A DNA stretch of 64,000 nt, taken from contig NZ_CABFKI010000010.1 in the NCBI RefSeq assembly GCF_901764995.1, positions 17,343-81,342 on the forward strand. The letters are read 5' to 3'. This DNA is from Actinobacillus porcinus (GTDB lineage: Bacteria; Pseudomonadota; Gammaproteobacteria; Enterobacterales; Pasteurellaceae). Below, piece after piece: positions 16,861-25,527 of the stretch. The first letter of the stretch is position 1; every line of letters begins with the position of its first letter. A program made the translations under genes and the position numbers. A model generated the notes under the pieces. The model searched no databases. It saw only the letters and a program-made list of their open reading frames with translations, and was not told the DNA's origin.

Positions 16861-19470
16861 TTAGCGTTTTGAATAAAAATAGTTAAATAACGGAATAACA
16901 AAATTACCTTTGTATTTTTCAATCCCATTTTCACCTAGTGAAATCGTAATTTGTTTTAACGCATTATTACGTTGCTCAGGGTTTAATTTATCCACCACAT
17001 AACGTGCCGTACGATAATAAAAACGGCTACGCCACATTGTGTTTTCAATATTCGTTGAATTATCTGCTTGTTCCGCCAAACGAATTAAAGAATACAAATA
17101 AGATGTTGAAATTTGATATGCTTTTGCCAAGCGGTGAATTTCATTTTCCAAATCGCAAAGTGATTGCCAATTTTCCCATTTCACCGTTTTATTAAAAATG
17201 GTTACCGCATTTTTGCCTGCATCAATCCCTTTCGCCTTTTCAAGGGCATCTTCCGCTAAATCGCCTAAACGAGGAACCGGTAACCCGACTTTACTCATTA
17301 CCATTCCGGCAGAAAAATGAATATCCGCATTTTCAGCCACATAGTGGCGGAATTCTTCGTGCATTTCGCCTGCCATTTTTTGCGTTGCTTGCCAAGGCCC
17401 AATTAAAAAGAAATCATCACCACCGGCAAACACCGTGTACATATTCGGGCTATGTTGCTGGCAATAAGTCGGTAACCACAAACTGAAAAATTGGTTCATT
17501 TGTCGTGAAAGTGCTGCCATTTTCGCAAAAGTTGGCGTTTTTAAGCCGGTTTGGAAAATCGTGCCTAAATTGTCCACATCGCCTTTTAAGGTCATCAATG
17601 CCGCCGAACCTTCGTATTTTTCGCCGTTTAATTGGCGATCTTCACAAGCGATAAAATCAAAGGCTTTAATTTTATCGATTTCAATTTCCGCTAAATCTGC
17701 ATTTTGATATTTATCAGACGTATATTCATCAGCAAGGCTAAATTTAGCCACATAACCGTTAATATAACGGCGTGCATAGCCGTTCCATACGGATTGATCA
17801 AGACTATTCGGAATAGAAAAATCCCAGCAGCGATAAAGTTGCTGCGCATTGACCAACTCGCCAAATTTGCCGGTTTCCGCTTCGTTTTCCGTAAAAATGA
17901 CGTTGTAGCCGAAAATCGGTAAACTCAAACTGGCAGTTTTGTGGGTTTTAAATATTTCCGCCGCTGACGCACAGATTAAAATACGGTTTTTCTTGACCAA
18001 CTGCTCGCCAATGGTAATTTGGTCTTTAGAAATTCGGGATAAACCGCTGTTTTTATCTTCCGGACGATATTCCGTTTCCGCCGGGAAATAACGGTTTAGG
18101 CGGCATATCCCGTAAGGATAACTGATATTTTGTACCGACAACGTGCTATCCGTTAAATCTAAACGTTGTAGTTTGGTCTCTTCCAACTGTTCAAATAAGC
18201 CTTTAATCAGCGTTTTAAATTTATCGCCGATAAAATCATTACAGCTGGCTTCTTTGTCGGCTAAACCTAAACCGACTAAGCCGTAAGTATTTTCAACAAA
18301 CCATTGATTTAATTCATTTTGTACTTGTGCAACGGTGGCTTTAATTTTGGCGGTATTGGGCGCAACAATCAAAAATTTACCTGCTGCATTGATAATTTGG
18401 CTGGTGCTTGGTAATTCGCAGGCTTGCAACAATTTCAAGGCGGCTAATTCGGTAAACAGTGAAACTTGGAAAGAGCGTCCACGCAATAATTTCGCCGCTT
18501 GTTTATTGCTATCGCTACCGCCGGAAAAAATAAAATCTTGAATCCCGAAAAAATCCCCTTGAATTAACAAGAATTTCTGTTCGTCCCAACTTGCAAAACG
18601 ATCTGCTAATTTCACCGCTTGATCTTGCCCGGTCTGCTGATTTTCTTCGTGCCAACGCCAAAGTGCGGTGGCTAATGCCGCCGTTGTTTTGCTGTGATCA
18701 TACAAAGAAACTTCCGGTTTTACGCCAAACGCTGTTGCAGAAGGAATACTGCCGGTAAAACATTGGTAGGCGGTATCAAAATGATCGAGCCATATATCCC
18801 ATTTTTTACGGTGCGATGCCGGCATTTCCGCCAAACCTTGCACAAACTGTTCCCACAATTTTAAATAGGCTTTTTGTGCGATTTCATTATTATCGGTTTC
18901 GACTTGATGACGAGACACAGGGAAAATCGTTTGTGCGCTTAAGGGCGCAAGCGGATAGCGAAAAGCAAATGAATTGCTCTCAATTTCCCCCGCACGTTCA
19001 CTGATTTTGATCTGCTCAAATAAGGTCAATAAACGGGCTTGATAATGATTAGGCGCTTCGGCTTTGTTGTATTTATCAAACTCTTCACGCTCAAAACCCG
19101 AAGCCACACGATCTGCAGTCGCAATCACCCATTGCAAAAAAGTATCGGGTTTATGATGGGCGGCTGCCGCATTGATAAGAGAGTTGGTAATGCTGTTATC
19201 TTTATTTTGTTGGCGTGAAGTGAAAGGATAAAGTTCCCCCTCAATTAACGGTGGTAAATAAGGCTCGATTTGGTCAATGGCATAGCCAGTATAAGCAGCG
19301 TGAACGTGGGAATGATAATTCCCCTCTTGATTGAAAGGGCAATAAAGCGTTTTGTGGGCATCAAGCGTATCCTGCGAAATCGGAAGTTTGGCACGCTCTG
19401 CAAACTTCCCTAAATCGTGAACCAATGCCGCAAACGCCACACGGCAAGATGCAAAAAGTAATGATGACAT
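16861..19470 (-). CDS. cas10: Cas10/Csm1, large subunit and cyclic oligoadenylate synthase
   Basis: 869 residues. The N-terminal HD nuclease domain has VHDLGKFAERAK (His18-Asp19) for single-stranded DNA cleavage. The Palm domain has the intact polymerase motif VFAGGDDFFLIGP (about 680), which makes cyclic oligoadenylates from ATP when target RNA binds. The presence of CARF proteins downstream fits an active GGDD. I choose the ATG at 19470 (MSSLLFASCRVAFAAL), with AAGGAAG upstream; an open frame extends to 19518 but its extra 16 residues have no support. First gene of the csm operon. An uptake signal lies inside the gene near 18661. Confidence 0.96.
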   Translation of the reverse strand: MSSLLFASCRVAFAALVHDLGKFAERAKLPISQDTLDAHKTLYCPFNQEGNYHSHVHAAYTGYAIDQIEPYLPPLIEGELYPFTSRQQNKDNSITNSLINAAAAHHKPDTFLQWVIATADRVASGFEREEFDKYNKAEAPNHYQARLLTLFEQIKISERAGEIESNSFAFRYPLAPLSAQTIFPVSRHQVETDNNEIAQKAYLKLWEQFVQGLAEMPASHRKKWDIWLDHFDTAYQCFTGSIPSATAFGVKPEVSLYDHSKTTAALATALWRWHEENQQTGQDQAVKLADRFASWDEQKFLLIQGDFFGIQDFIFSGGSDSNKQAAKLLRGRSFQVSLFTELAALKLLQACELPSTSQIINAAGKFLIVAPNTAKIKATVAQVQNELNQWFVENTYGLVGLGLADKEASCNDFIGDKFKTLIKGLFEQLEETKLQRLDLTDSTLSVQNISYPYGICRLNRYFPAETEYRPEDKNSGLSRISKDQITIGEQLVKKNRILICASAAEIFKTHKTASLSLPIFGYNVIFTENEAETGKFGELVNAQQLYRCWDFSIPNSLDQSVWNGYARRYINGYVAKFSLADEYTSDKYQNADLAEIEIDKIKAFDFIACEDRQLNGEKYEGSAALMTLKGDVDNLGTIFQTGLKTPTFAKMAALSRQMNQFFSLWLPTYCQQHSPNMYTVFAGGDDFFLIGPWQATQKMAGEMHEEFRHYVAENADIHFSAGMVMSKVGLPVPRLGDLAEDALEKAKGIDAGKNAVTIFNKTVKWENWQSLCDLENEIHRLAKAYQISTSYLYSLIRLAEQADNSTNIENTMWRSRFYYRTARYVVDKLNPEQRNNALKQITISLGENGIEKYKGNFVIPLFNYFYSKR

Positions 19471-19500
19471 AGTTCTTCCTTTTGGTGATAAGTTGAAAAG

Positions 19501-19546
19501 ATTATAGGCAAATTTCAAAAGGAAAGGAAGAAATGCAAATTTGTAA
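19501..19546 (-). promoter_or_regulatory. csm operon promoter with palindrome copy
   Basis: A consensus -10 TATAAT (19501-19506, minus strand) lies 30 bases before the cas10 ATG. Its -35 region (TTCCTT) is poor. Just upstream, 19533-19546 matches the cas-locus palindrome TTACAAATTTGTAA at 12 of 14 positions. The centre-to-centre distance to the -10 is 36 bases, close to 37 and 39 at the other two sites. Confidence 0.6.
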
Positions 19547-19553
19547 TTCTCGA

Positions 19554-19751
19554 CTATTTCCCCATCACTTCTTGCGATTTTTCATCCATCTTTACGCTAA
19601 TTTTGTGATCCACTACCACGTTCATATTAATCGTAATCCCTTCTTTTGGGGTGTCGAGTTGAATGGTGGGGGTGCAGGCGGATAGCGTAAATAGACTTAC
19701 TAAGGCTGCAAAAAGTAAAAAGTGCGGTTGTTTTTTAGCAAATTTTTTCAT
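19554..19751 (-). CDS. ynbE: YnbE-family small lipoprotein
   Basis: 65 residues with a signal peptide and lipobox (TLSACTP) and a short conserved tail (IQLDTPKEGITINMNVVVDH). In enterobacteria YnbE is an outer-membrane lipoprotein that works with the inter-membrane bridge protein YdbH; recent work places this pair in phospholipid transport between the two membranes. Its start overlaps the ydbH stop by four bases, which supports that pairing. An uptake signal lies in the signal-peptide region. There is no ydbL in this window. Confidence 0.85.
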   Translation of the reverse strand: MKKFAKKQPHFLLFAALVSLFTLSACTPTIQLDTPKEGITINMNVVVDHKISVKMDEKSQEVMGK

Positions 19752-22489
19752 TCCGTTTTTTCCGCTTGTTGGTAAAGTCGATATTCAAGGTTTTGTTCGA
19801 ATTGCGAGCCATAGTCTATCATTTTCCATAGCTCAAACATATTTTCTTTGTGCGTATAATTCAATGTAATGGGGTTATAGGTTTTCTTATCAGGGTTATA
19901 TCCTTTAATAGACGCGGCAAGATCCATTTCGCCTGTGGGCAAAAGCGTTAATTTGGCGTTAAAGGTCTCTAAATCCAAATTTTTAACCACATCCACTAAA
20001 ATGCTTTCTGTCCAACCACCGGCTTTGAGCCCTTTTACAACTTCATCATCTAATTTCAAATTGAGCTTTTCTGCTTGGGTGATTGTCCCCTGACAAATTA
20101 AACATGCTTTATGATTAAACCGAAATGGCAACGTAGCGTTAATACGTCCTTGCATATAAATTTGATTATATTGCGCCATGGTAAGTACTTTGGATAAATC
20201 AATGTTTTTTAGATTTAACACCGCCAATTGTTGTTGTGGCAAGCTGAGCTTATCTACGGTGACGTCCCCATCAAACACATCCAAATGAACTTGAGAGAGA
20301 ATTAAGGGTTTCGCCAATGAATTAGGATAATAACCATAGGCGTTCATTTTGGCGCGTTGGATTTCAAGTGCACCAAGACGAATACTGTCCATATAAAACT
20401 TCAATGGTTTTTGTGCTTTGGCTTGTAAAGTAAGATCTTGATAATGCAATGGAAAATCAATATTTAATCCTTTGATTTCCCCATCGGGCAATTGGATTTC
20501 GCCCTTTTTCACTTTCAACTCACCATCCAATAACACCCCATTTTCATCGATCAGAAAATCCGTTTTTCCTTTGATAGTGCCGCGATGAATGATCCATTCC
20601 CATTTCTGTGGGAATAAGGATTGGAATACTTTAGCAGACTGCTCTTTCCATGCAATTTTTCCTGTTAACGCCTGTTTTTGGTAATGACCTGAGATCTCCA
20701 ACGGCCCTAATAATCCTGCCTTCAGCTCGCCGGCTATACTAAAATCCCCAATGGATTTGCCGTCAATGCCCACGCCAAAAATAGGATGCTCAAAGCGACC
20801 ACCATAGGCAAATTCAAGCCAATCCGTTTGTGCTTGTAACAAACCACGGATTTTCTCTTTTTCGTAATCCCAACGTAAACGATCTTTTAACTCGAGAAAA
20901 AGGGGCGACATTTTGACTTCTGTAATATTAACATCGCCCGAATTGGCATTCAGTTTTGTGAGCTCAATGTGGTCTGCTTCCCAAAAACCTAGCCCGTTGA
21001 GATTCACCTTAGTTTTCAATGCCTTCCAAATGGCACTCCCTTTAACATTCCAGTCCCAACGGTTTGCGGCTTTCAGTTCGGCAGAACGTAAATTTTGCCG
21101 TTCATCACGTAAATCAAAGACTGTTTTGACACCGGCAATAAATTCGTGGGCATATCCATCCAATTTGAGATCTAATTGTTCAAACTGCGGTGTTGAACCC
21201 TGTAAGGTGGCTTGTAAACGCCCTTCTAAACCATAACGCCCGATAACCACGTTATCCAAAGGTAAACGAACATGAAGTTTAGTCTCCGATTGAACATTAT
21301 CCATTTTGAAAATCGCGCCTTGACTAAAGACCATCCAAGGCTCAGCAAAAGTACCGCGTACTTTATATTCCAAATTGGTTTGCGCCACAGTCGTGTTATA
21401 GCGTAAGTCGCCGCGGGTTTTAAGATCAAAATGCAGTTGATCAAAGCGTTCCCCACCGCCAATTTCACCGTTTTGCCCTGAAATCACAATTTCCCCTTTG
21501 CCAAATTCGCCAAAGGTTTGAAAAATCATATTTAAATCCGTATTCAGCGGAAGCCACTGATGTTCAGGCTTTTTAATATTCAGCCCCAAGAATGCTTTCA
21601 CCGGTTGATAACCGTCAAAAGTCCAGTAAAGCGTTCCCCAAGTCACTTCTAACCCTTTGTTATTCCAAGTAAAAGGCACATCTAACAAGGGCTGATTACG
21701 GACAAGATCTTGCCCACTGATTTGCCCTTTTTCACCTTGCCAGCTTAACCCTACCGTTCCTTTCGCCACCGAAAAATCCGCATTATCCCAAGAAACATCG
21801 AGAGAGCCTTGTTGCGGCAAGGCTAATAGGTTATTTTCCAGCTGTATTGAAGACGTAAGATGATAGGTTTTCTGTGGTTCGGGTTGATAATCGGTTTGCC
21901 CTTGCCAACGCCATAATCCATTTGCCGGGGTTAATTCAGAATGATGTTGCAAAATCACCGCACTTTCTGCTTTGACTTGAGCGGAAAATCGTAAGGCTTC
22001 GCCTGTATATTGGGCGTTCAATGCAATATCAGCTTGCAATAATTGTTGTAAATTTGATTGTGTCAGACTCGCCGTGTTTTTGAGCTGAAAATGCGAGACA
22101 TCCACTTCGCTGATTGGCAACGCGGCAAAAAGTGCGGTTAAATCTACCGCACTTTGCGAGTTTGGATCGGTCGGTAATTGCGTGACACAACCATAATCTA
22201 GGGTGAGATTTTCGATATTTAAGCGTCTAAAATTCCACCAATTTAGCTTTACTTGCTCGGCATCCGCAAGGAGGCAAGTTGGGGTTTGAAGCTTAAGATG
22301 AGCCAGTTGCAGACCCGTGAGTTTAAGTTGCCATGAGTCTGCAAGCTGAAGAGAATAATCAGGGGCTAAAAAACGGTTAGCGAGCTGTTCTGCCTGTTTG
22401 GGTGAAAACCACCAAGGAAGCGTTAAAATTAACGCGACCAAGAATAAAATCCCACCACCAATCAAGCCTAACAGCCAACGCTTCCACAT
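19748..22489 (-). CDS. ydbH: YdbH, AsmA-like inter-membrane lipid transport protein
   Basis: 913 residues: one N-terminal membrane anchor (WLLGLIGGGILFLVALILTL) followed by a long periplasmic beta-rich region with many repeats of the AsmA/TamB type. Relatives form a hydrophobic groove linking inner and outer membranes and share a role with TamB and YhdP. AGGTAAGATG precedes the ATG. Co-transcribed with ynbE. Several uptake signals lie inside. Length is close to the E. coli protein (about 880). Confidence 0.87.
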   Translation of the reverse strand: MWKRWLLGLIGGGILFLVALILTLPWWFSPKQAEQLANRFLAPDYSLQLADSWQLKLTGLQLAHLKLQTPTCLLADAEQVKLNWWNFRRLNIENLTLDYGCVTQLPTDPNSQSAVDLTALFAALPISEVDVSHFQLKNTASLTQSNLQQLLQADIALNAQYTGEALRFSAQVKAESAVILQHHSELTPANGLWRWQGQTDYQPEPQKTYHLTSSIQLENNLLALPQQGSLDVSWDNADFSVAKGTVGLSWQGEKGQISGQDLVRNQPLLDVPFTWNNKGLEVTWGTLYWTFDGYQPVKAFLGLNIKKPEHQWLPLNTDLNMIFQTFGEFGKGEIVISGQNGEIGGGERFDQLHFDLKTRGDLRYNTTVAQTNLEYKVRGTFAEPWMVFSQGAIFKMDNVQSETKLHVRLPLDNVVIGRYGLEGRLQATLQGSTPQFEQLDLKLDGYAHEFIAGVKTVFDLRDERQNLRSAELKAANRWDWNVKGSAIWKALKTKVNLNGLGFWEADHIELTKLNANSGDVNITEVKMSPLFLELKDRLRWDYEKEKIRGLLQAQTDWLEFAYGGRFEHPIFGVGIDGKSIGDFSIAGELKAGLLGPLEISGHYQKQALTGKIAWKEQSAKVFQSLFPQKWEWIIHRGTIKGKTDFLIDENGVLLDGELKVKKGEIQLPDGEIKGLNIDFPLHYQDLTLQAKAQKPLKFYMDSIRLGALEIQRAKMNAYGYYPNSLAKPLILSQVHLDVFDGDVTVDKLSLPQQQLAVLNLKNIDLSKVLTMAQYNQIYMQGRINATLPFRFNHKACLICQGTITQAEKLNLKLDDEVVKGLKAGGWTESILVDVVKNLDLETFNAKLTLLPTGEMDLAASIKGYNPDKKTYNPITLNYTHKENMFELWKMIDYGSQFEQNLEYRLYQQAEKTE

Positions 22490-22545
22490 ACATCTTACCT
22501 GAAAAAAATCTTGCTATTACGACAAGTCAAATTGCAGAAAATTCC

Positions 22546-23520
22546 CTATTTACTCAAACATTCTGCATAACTGTCGGCGGTAAATTGCAAGAAATTCACA
22601 TAGGCATTTTTACCGAGCTGAATAACGTCTCCCATAGGATCTAAACGCCCGACTTTTACGCCGGTGTTTTTGCTCAAGGTATCGATCACTTTCGGGGTAA
22701 ATTGCGGTTCAGCAAAAAGACAAGCCACTTTATGCTCCGCAATTTCTTCTTTGATATGCGCTAATTTTTTTGCCCCTGGGGCGACTAATGGATTAATGGT
22801 AAATTCACCGATTTGTTTTAAGCCATAAGCATCGTTGAAATAACCATAAGCATCGTGGAACACATAAAATCCTTTATCCTTGTAAGCGGACAGTTGGGAT
22901 TTAATTTGCTCATTTTTAGCCGTTAAAGTGCGGTTAAACTTCGCCAAGTTTTCTGCAATTTGGGCTTTTTGTGCGGGAAATTTTTCACTCAATTTTTCTG
23001 CCAGTTGATGGGCGATCACGTTGCTGATTTCCGGCGAATACCAAATATGCCAGTTTACCGTTAACCCGTTTTCATCGACTTCGTGTTTATGGGCGTGGTC
23101 ATGGTCATGGTCATGGTCATGGTCATGGTCATGGTCATGGTCATGGTCATGGTCATGGTCATGGTCATCATGATGATGTGCTGCGGAACGACCAAGTAAA
23201 GCCTTTACCGCCTCTAACTTAGCAAGTTCAATCACCTTGTTCTGATCAATCTGATGAATACTTTTGTCAAGAAAGCCGTCCACATCTTTGCCAATCCACA
23301 ACACTAAATCCGCAGACTTGATTTTTTGAACATCTGTCGGTTTTAAATTGTAGTCGTGGGGCGATGCACCGGCGGGCACAATAACATTCACATTGGTGAC
23401 ATCATCGGCGATGCTCGAAGCAATAAAACCCAAAGGTTTCACTGATGTGACAATTTCCCCTTGGGCATAAAGGGCTGTACTTAATAAAGTTGTGGCTAAA
23501 ATAGTCTTCGTAAAATTCAT
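22546..23520 (-). CDS. znuA: ZnuA, periplasmic zinc-binding protein
   Basis: 324-residue solute-binding protein of the ZnuABC importer with signal peptide (MNFTKTILATTLLSTALYAQ). It carries conserved zinc-site regions: PAGASPHDYNLKPTD, NWHIWYSP, YVFHDAYGYF and ACLFAEPQFTPKVI. A His-Asp-rich loop at about 115-142 is coded by an 11-fold six-base repeat; such loops are thought to gather zinc. The repeat makes it one of the longer His loops in the family. AGGAG precedes the ATG and a Fur-like palindrome lies directly upstream. znuB and znuC are not adjacent. Confidence 0.95.
   Translation of the reverse strand: MNFTKTILATTLLSTALYAQGEIVTSVKPLGFIASSIADDVTNVNVIVPAGASPHDYNLKPTDVQKIKSADLVLWIGKDVDGFLDKSIHQIDQNKVIELAKLEAVKALLGRSAAHHHDDHDHDHDHDHDHDHDHDHDHDHDHAHKHEVDENGLTVNWHIWYSPEISNVIAHQLAEKLSEKFPAQKAQIAENLAKFNRTLTAKNEQIKSQLSAYKDKGFYVFHDAYGYFNDAYGLKQIGEFTINPLVAPGAKKLAHIKEEIAEHKVACLFAEPQFTPKVIDTLSKNTGVKVGRLDPMGDVIQLGKNAYVNFLQFTADSYAECLSK
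23095..23166. repeat. Six-base tandem repeat (ATGGTC)n in znuA
   Basis: Eleven exact ATGGTC units at 23101-23166, preceded by one variant, GTGGTC. On the coding strand the unit reads GAC CAT, giving (Asp-His)n. Changes in unit number stay in frame, so loop length can vary without loss of function. Confidence 0.95.
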
Positions 23521-23535
23521 CGTTTAAGCTCCTAT

Positions 23536-23552
23536 TTGAAAATAATTCTCAA
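23536..23552. promoter_or_regulatory. Fur-like palindrome upstream of znuA
   Basis: TTGAAAATAATTCTCAA is an imperfect palindrome. In the other orientation its core TGAGAATTATTTTCA matches the 7-1-7 Fur motif TGATAAT-N-ATTATCA at 12 of 14 positions. It lies 16 bases from the start codon. A Zur or Fur operator is inferred. Confidence 0.45.
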
Positions 23553-23588
23553 CAAGAGTACAAAAATTTAGAAAAAATGCAATAGGGT

Positions 23589-24353
23589 TTATCGCAACAA
23601 TTTTTCTATCACGCGCGATACGGCAAAAAAACCAAAGGTTGCCGTTACCATGGTTGCGGCACCAAAACCATTGGCGCAATTCATTGTGGCGGATACCACA
23701 CAACCTTCGCTCATTTTGGGGAAAATCAACGGTTGCGTAGAGAAAACGCAATCTACCCCAAATTTACGCTTAGGATTTTGGCTAAAATGGTAATCCTTGC
23801 GCAAAGTTGACCGCACTTTTGACATGAGAGGATCTTGAATAGTTTTCGTTAAATCCGCGATTTGAATTTGAGTGGGATCCGTTTGACCGCCGGCACCGCC
23901 AATGGTAATCACAGGAATTTTATGGCGTTTGCAATAGGCAATCAGTGCGGCTTTGGTCTTTACATTATCAATGGCATCAATCACATAGTCATAACCGCCA
24001 CTAAGATATTCCGCCAAATTTTCTTGAGTGAGAAAATCATCAATAATTTGTACATCACATTCGGGATTGATAAGTGCCACTCGGTCGCGCATCACTTCTG
24101 TTTTGAGTTGCCCAATATTTCCTGTCATTGCGTGAATTTGGCGGTTGATATTGGTGACGCAAATATCATCCATATCGATCATGGTTATTTTGCCAATTCC
24201 CGAACGAGCCAACGCTTCTACCACCCAAGAACCTACGCCGCCAATACCAATAACGCAAATATGGGCTTGACGTAAACGCGCCAAGCCTTCTGCGGTATAA
24301 AGGCGGCCAATGCCGCCGAATCGTTGTTCGTAATTATCAATACGTTCTGTCAT
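23589..24353 (-). CDS. tcdA: tRNA threonylcarbamoyladenosine dehydratase
   Basis: E1-like (MoeB/ThiF) enzyme that activates t6A37 in tRNA with ATP and closes it to the cyclic form ct6A. 254 residues with the nucleotide loop VIGIGGVGSWVVEALARSG, DMDDICVTNINRQ and the region CVFSTQPLIFP. Start ATG at 24353 (MTERIDNYEQRFGGIGRLY) overlaps the mltA stop as TAATG; an upstream in-frame start at 24368 is less likely. Usually labelled CsdL; mltA-tcdA adjacency is also seen in enterobacteria. Confidence 0.93.
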   Translation of the reverse strand: MTERIDNYEQRFGGIGRLYTAEGLARLRQAHICVIGIGGVGSWVVEALARSGIGKITMIDMDDICVTNINRQIHAMTGNIGQLKTEVMRDRVALINPECDVQIIDDFLTQENLAEYLSGGYDYVIDAIDNVKTKAALIAYCKRHKIPVITIGGAGGQTDPTQIQIADLTKTIQDPLMSKVRSTLRKDYHFSQNPKRKFGVDCVFSTQPLIFPKMSEGCVVSATMNCANGFGAATMVTATFGFFAVSRVIEKLLR

Positions 24354-25462
24354 TAGCGTAGCACCCAAACCCGTCCGTAATGTTTAGACAAACCTGAAAT
24401 ATGACCGGCTTGATCACCAATGCCACGATATAAGTCGAAATGGTGATGATTTACCGCACCGCCCACATCTAACGCCACCATCAAATGTAGTTTATGTTCG
24501 CCTGTCCAATTTCCATCATTGTCCATTTGTGGTACTTCCACTAACAACACTGTCCCCATCGGTATCAAATGACGATCGGCTGCCACTGATGCCATTGGCA
24601 CTAATGGGACGCCAGCCGCCCCTTTCACTTTGCCCGAAGGATCGTACTTGAAGAAAACATAAGATGGGTTACGCTCCAGCAAACCTTGTAAGCGAGACGG
24701 GTTACGCGCTGCCCAATCGCGAATCGCTTGAATAGACATTTTCTCTTTTGGAATTTCGCCATCTTCCACTAATAAACGACCAACGGAATAATAAGGGAAA
24801 CCGTTTTGCCCCGCATAAGCAAAATATTGTAACTGCCCATTGCCGTAATCCACATAACCACTGCCTTGTACGCCAAGTAAGAAATTATCAATCATGGAAT
24901 TGCTATAAGCCAGCTCTAAGCCTTTCCCTGCTAAAGCACCAGCATAAATCTGCGCGCGACTAAAGCGTTTGTTTGCAGGTAAGGAATAAATCGGCTGGTT
25001 AAATTCCCCCTGTTTTGAGCCACGGACTTTGATGACCGGTGAATAATATCCTGTCATCAACACATTTTGGAAACCATCCATACCCGACATAATTTGTGGA
25101 CGAATCCCAAAGTTCGCCAGCTCATTCACATCTGCCCCGGATACGACCCATTGCTGAATACGACTATAATTTTCGGCAAAATTAGCCATAATTTTGCCCG
25201 AATAACTCCGCACATTGGACAACTGCGTTAAGAAATCCCCTTGATTCACAATGCCGCTCTCATTATCAATACGAGAAACTGTGGTAAATGGGGTTGAACT
25301 GTAATGACGCCCTTGATATTTTGCGCCAAATTGCATCATTTCTTGCTGTGTATTGGTTGCTGCGCGTTGAGCGCTCTTCGGTGCATTGTTAGAAGACGAA
25401 CAAGCCGTCAAAATACAGGCTGACAGCAATGCCATTGCTTTAAATGCTAAATTTTTTTTCAT
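24353..25462 (-). CDS. mltA: MltA, membrane-bound lytic transglycosylase A
   Basis: 369-residue outer-membrane lipoprotein that cuts peptidoglycan glycan strands with formation of 1,6-anhydro-muramic acid. A lipobox (ILTACSSS) ends the signal peptide. The MltA domain (GMDGFQNVLMTGYYSPVIKV) is followed by the 3D domain with ADRHLIPMGTVLLVEVP and LMVALDVGGAVNHHHFDLY, whose Asp residues include the catalytic one. Coupled to tcdA by TAATG. Confidence 0.94.
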   Translation of the reverse strand: MKKNLAFKAMALLSACILTACSSSNNAPKSAQRAATNTQQEMMQFGAKYQGRHYSSTPFTTVSRIDNESGIVNQGDFLTQLSNVRSYSGKIMANFAENYSRIQQWVVSGADVNELANFGIRPQIMSGMDGFQNVLMTGYYSPVIKVRGSKQGEFNQPIYSLPANKRFSRAQIYAGALAGKGLELAYSNSMIDNFLLGVQGSGYVDYGNGQLQYFAYAGQNGFPYYSVGRLLVEDGEIPKEKMSIQAIRDWAARNPSRLQGLLERNPSYVFFKYDPSGKVKGAAGVPLVPMASVAADRHLIPMGTVLLVEVPQMDNDGNWTGEHKLHLMVALDVGGAVNHHHFDLYRGIGDQAGHISGLSKHYGRVWVLR

Positions 25463-25527
25463 TAAACTATCCTAAAGGTAATAACCGCGAAAAAGGGGCA
25501 TTATAGCAAAGAATAAGCCACTAAAAT

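Noticed and set aside
12331..19470. Type III-B (Cmr) assignment
   Set aside because: The subunit set and order (cas10, one small subunit, Csm3 with Asp35, Csm4, Csm5) fits III-A; no Cmr1, Cmr4 or Cmr6-like genes are present.
24748..24963. Plus-strand frame opposite mltA, and similar frames opposite recC, ligA, aspS and leuC
   Set aside because: Antisense shadows of well-conserved genes, without ribosome sites or recognisable products.
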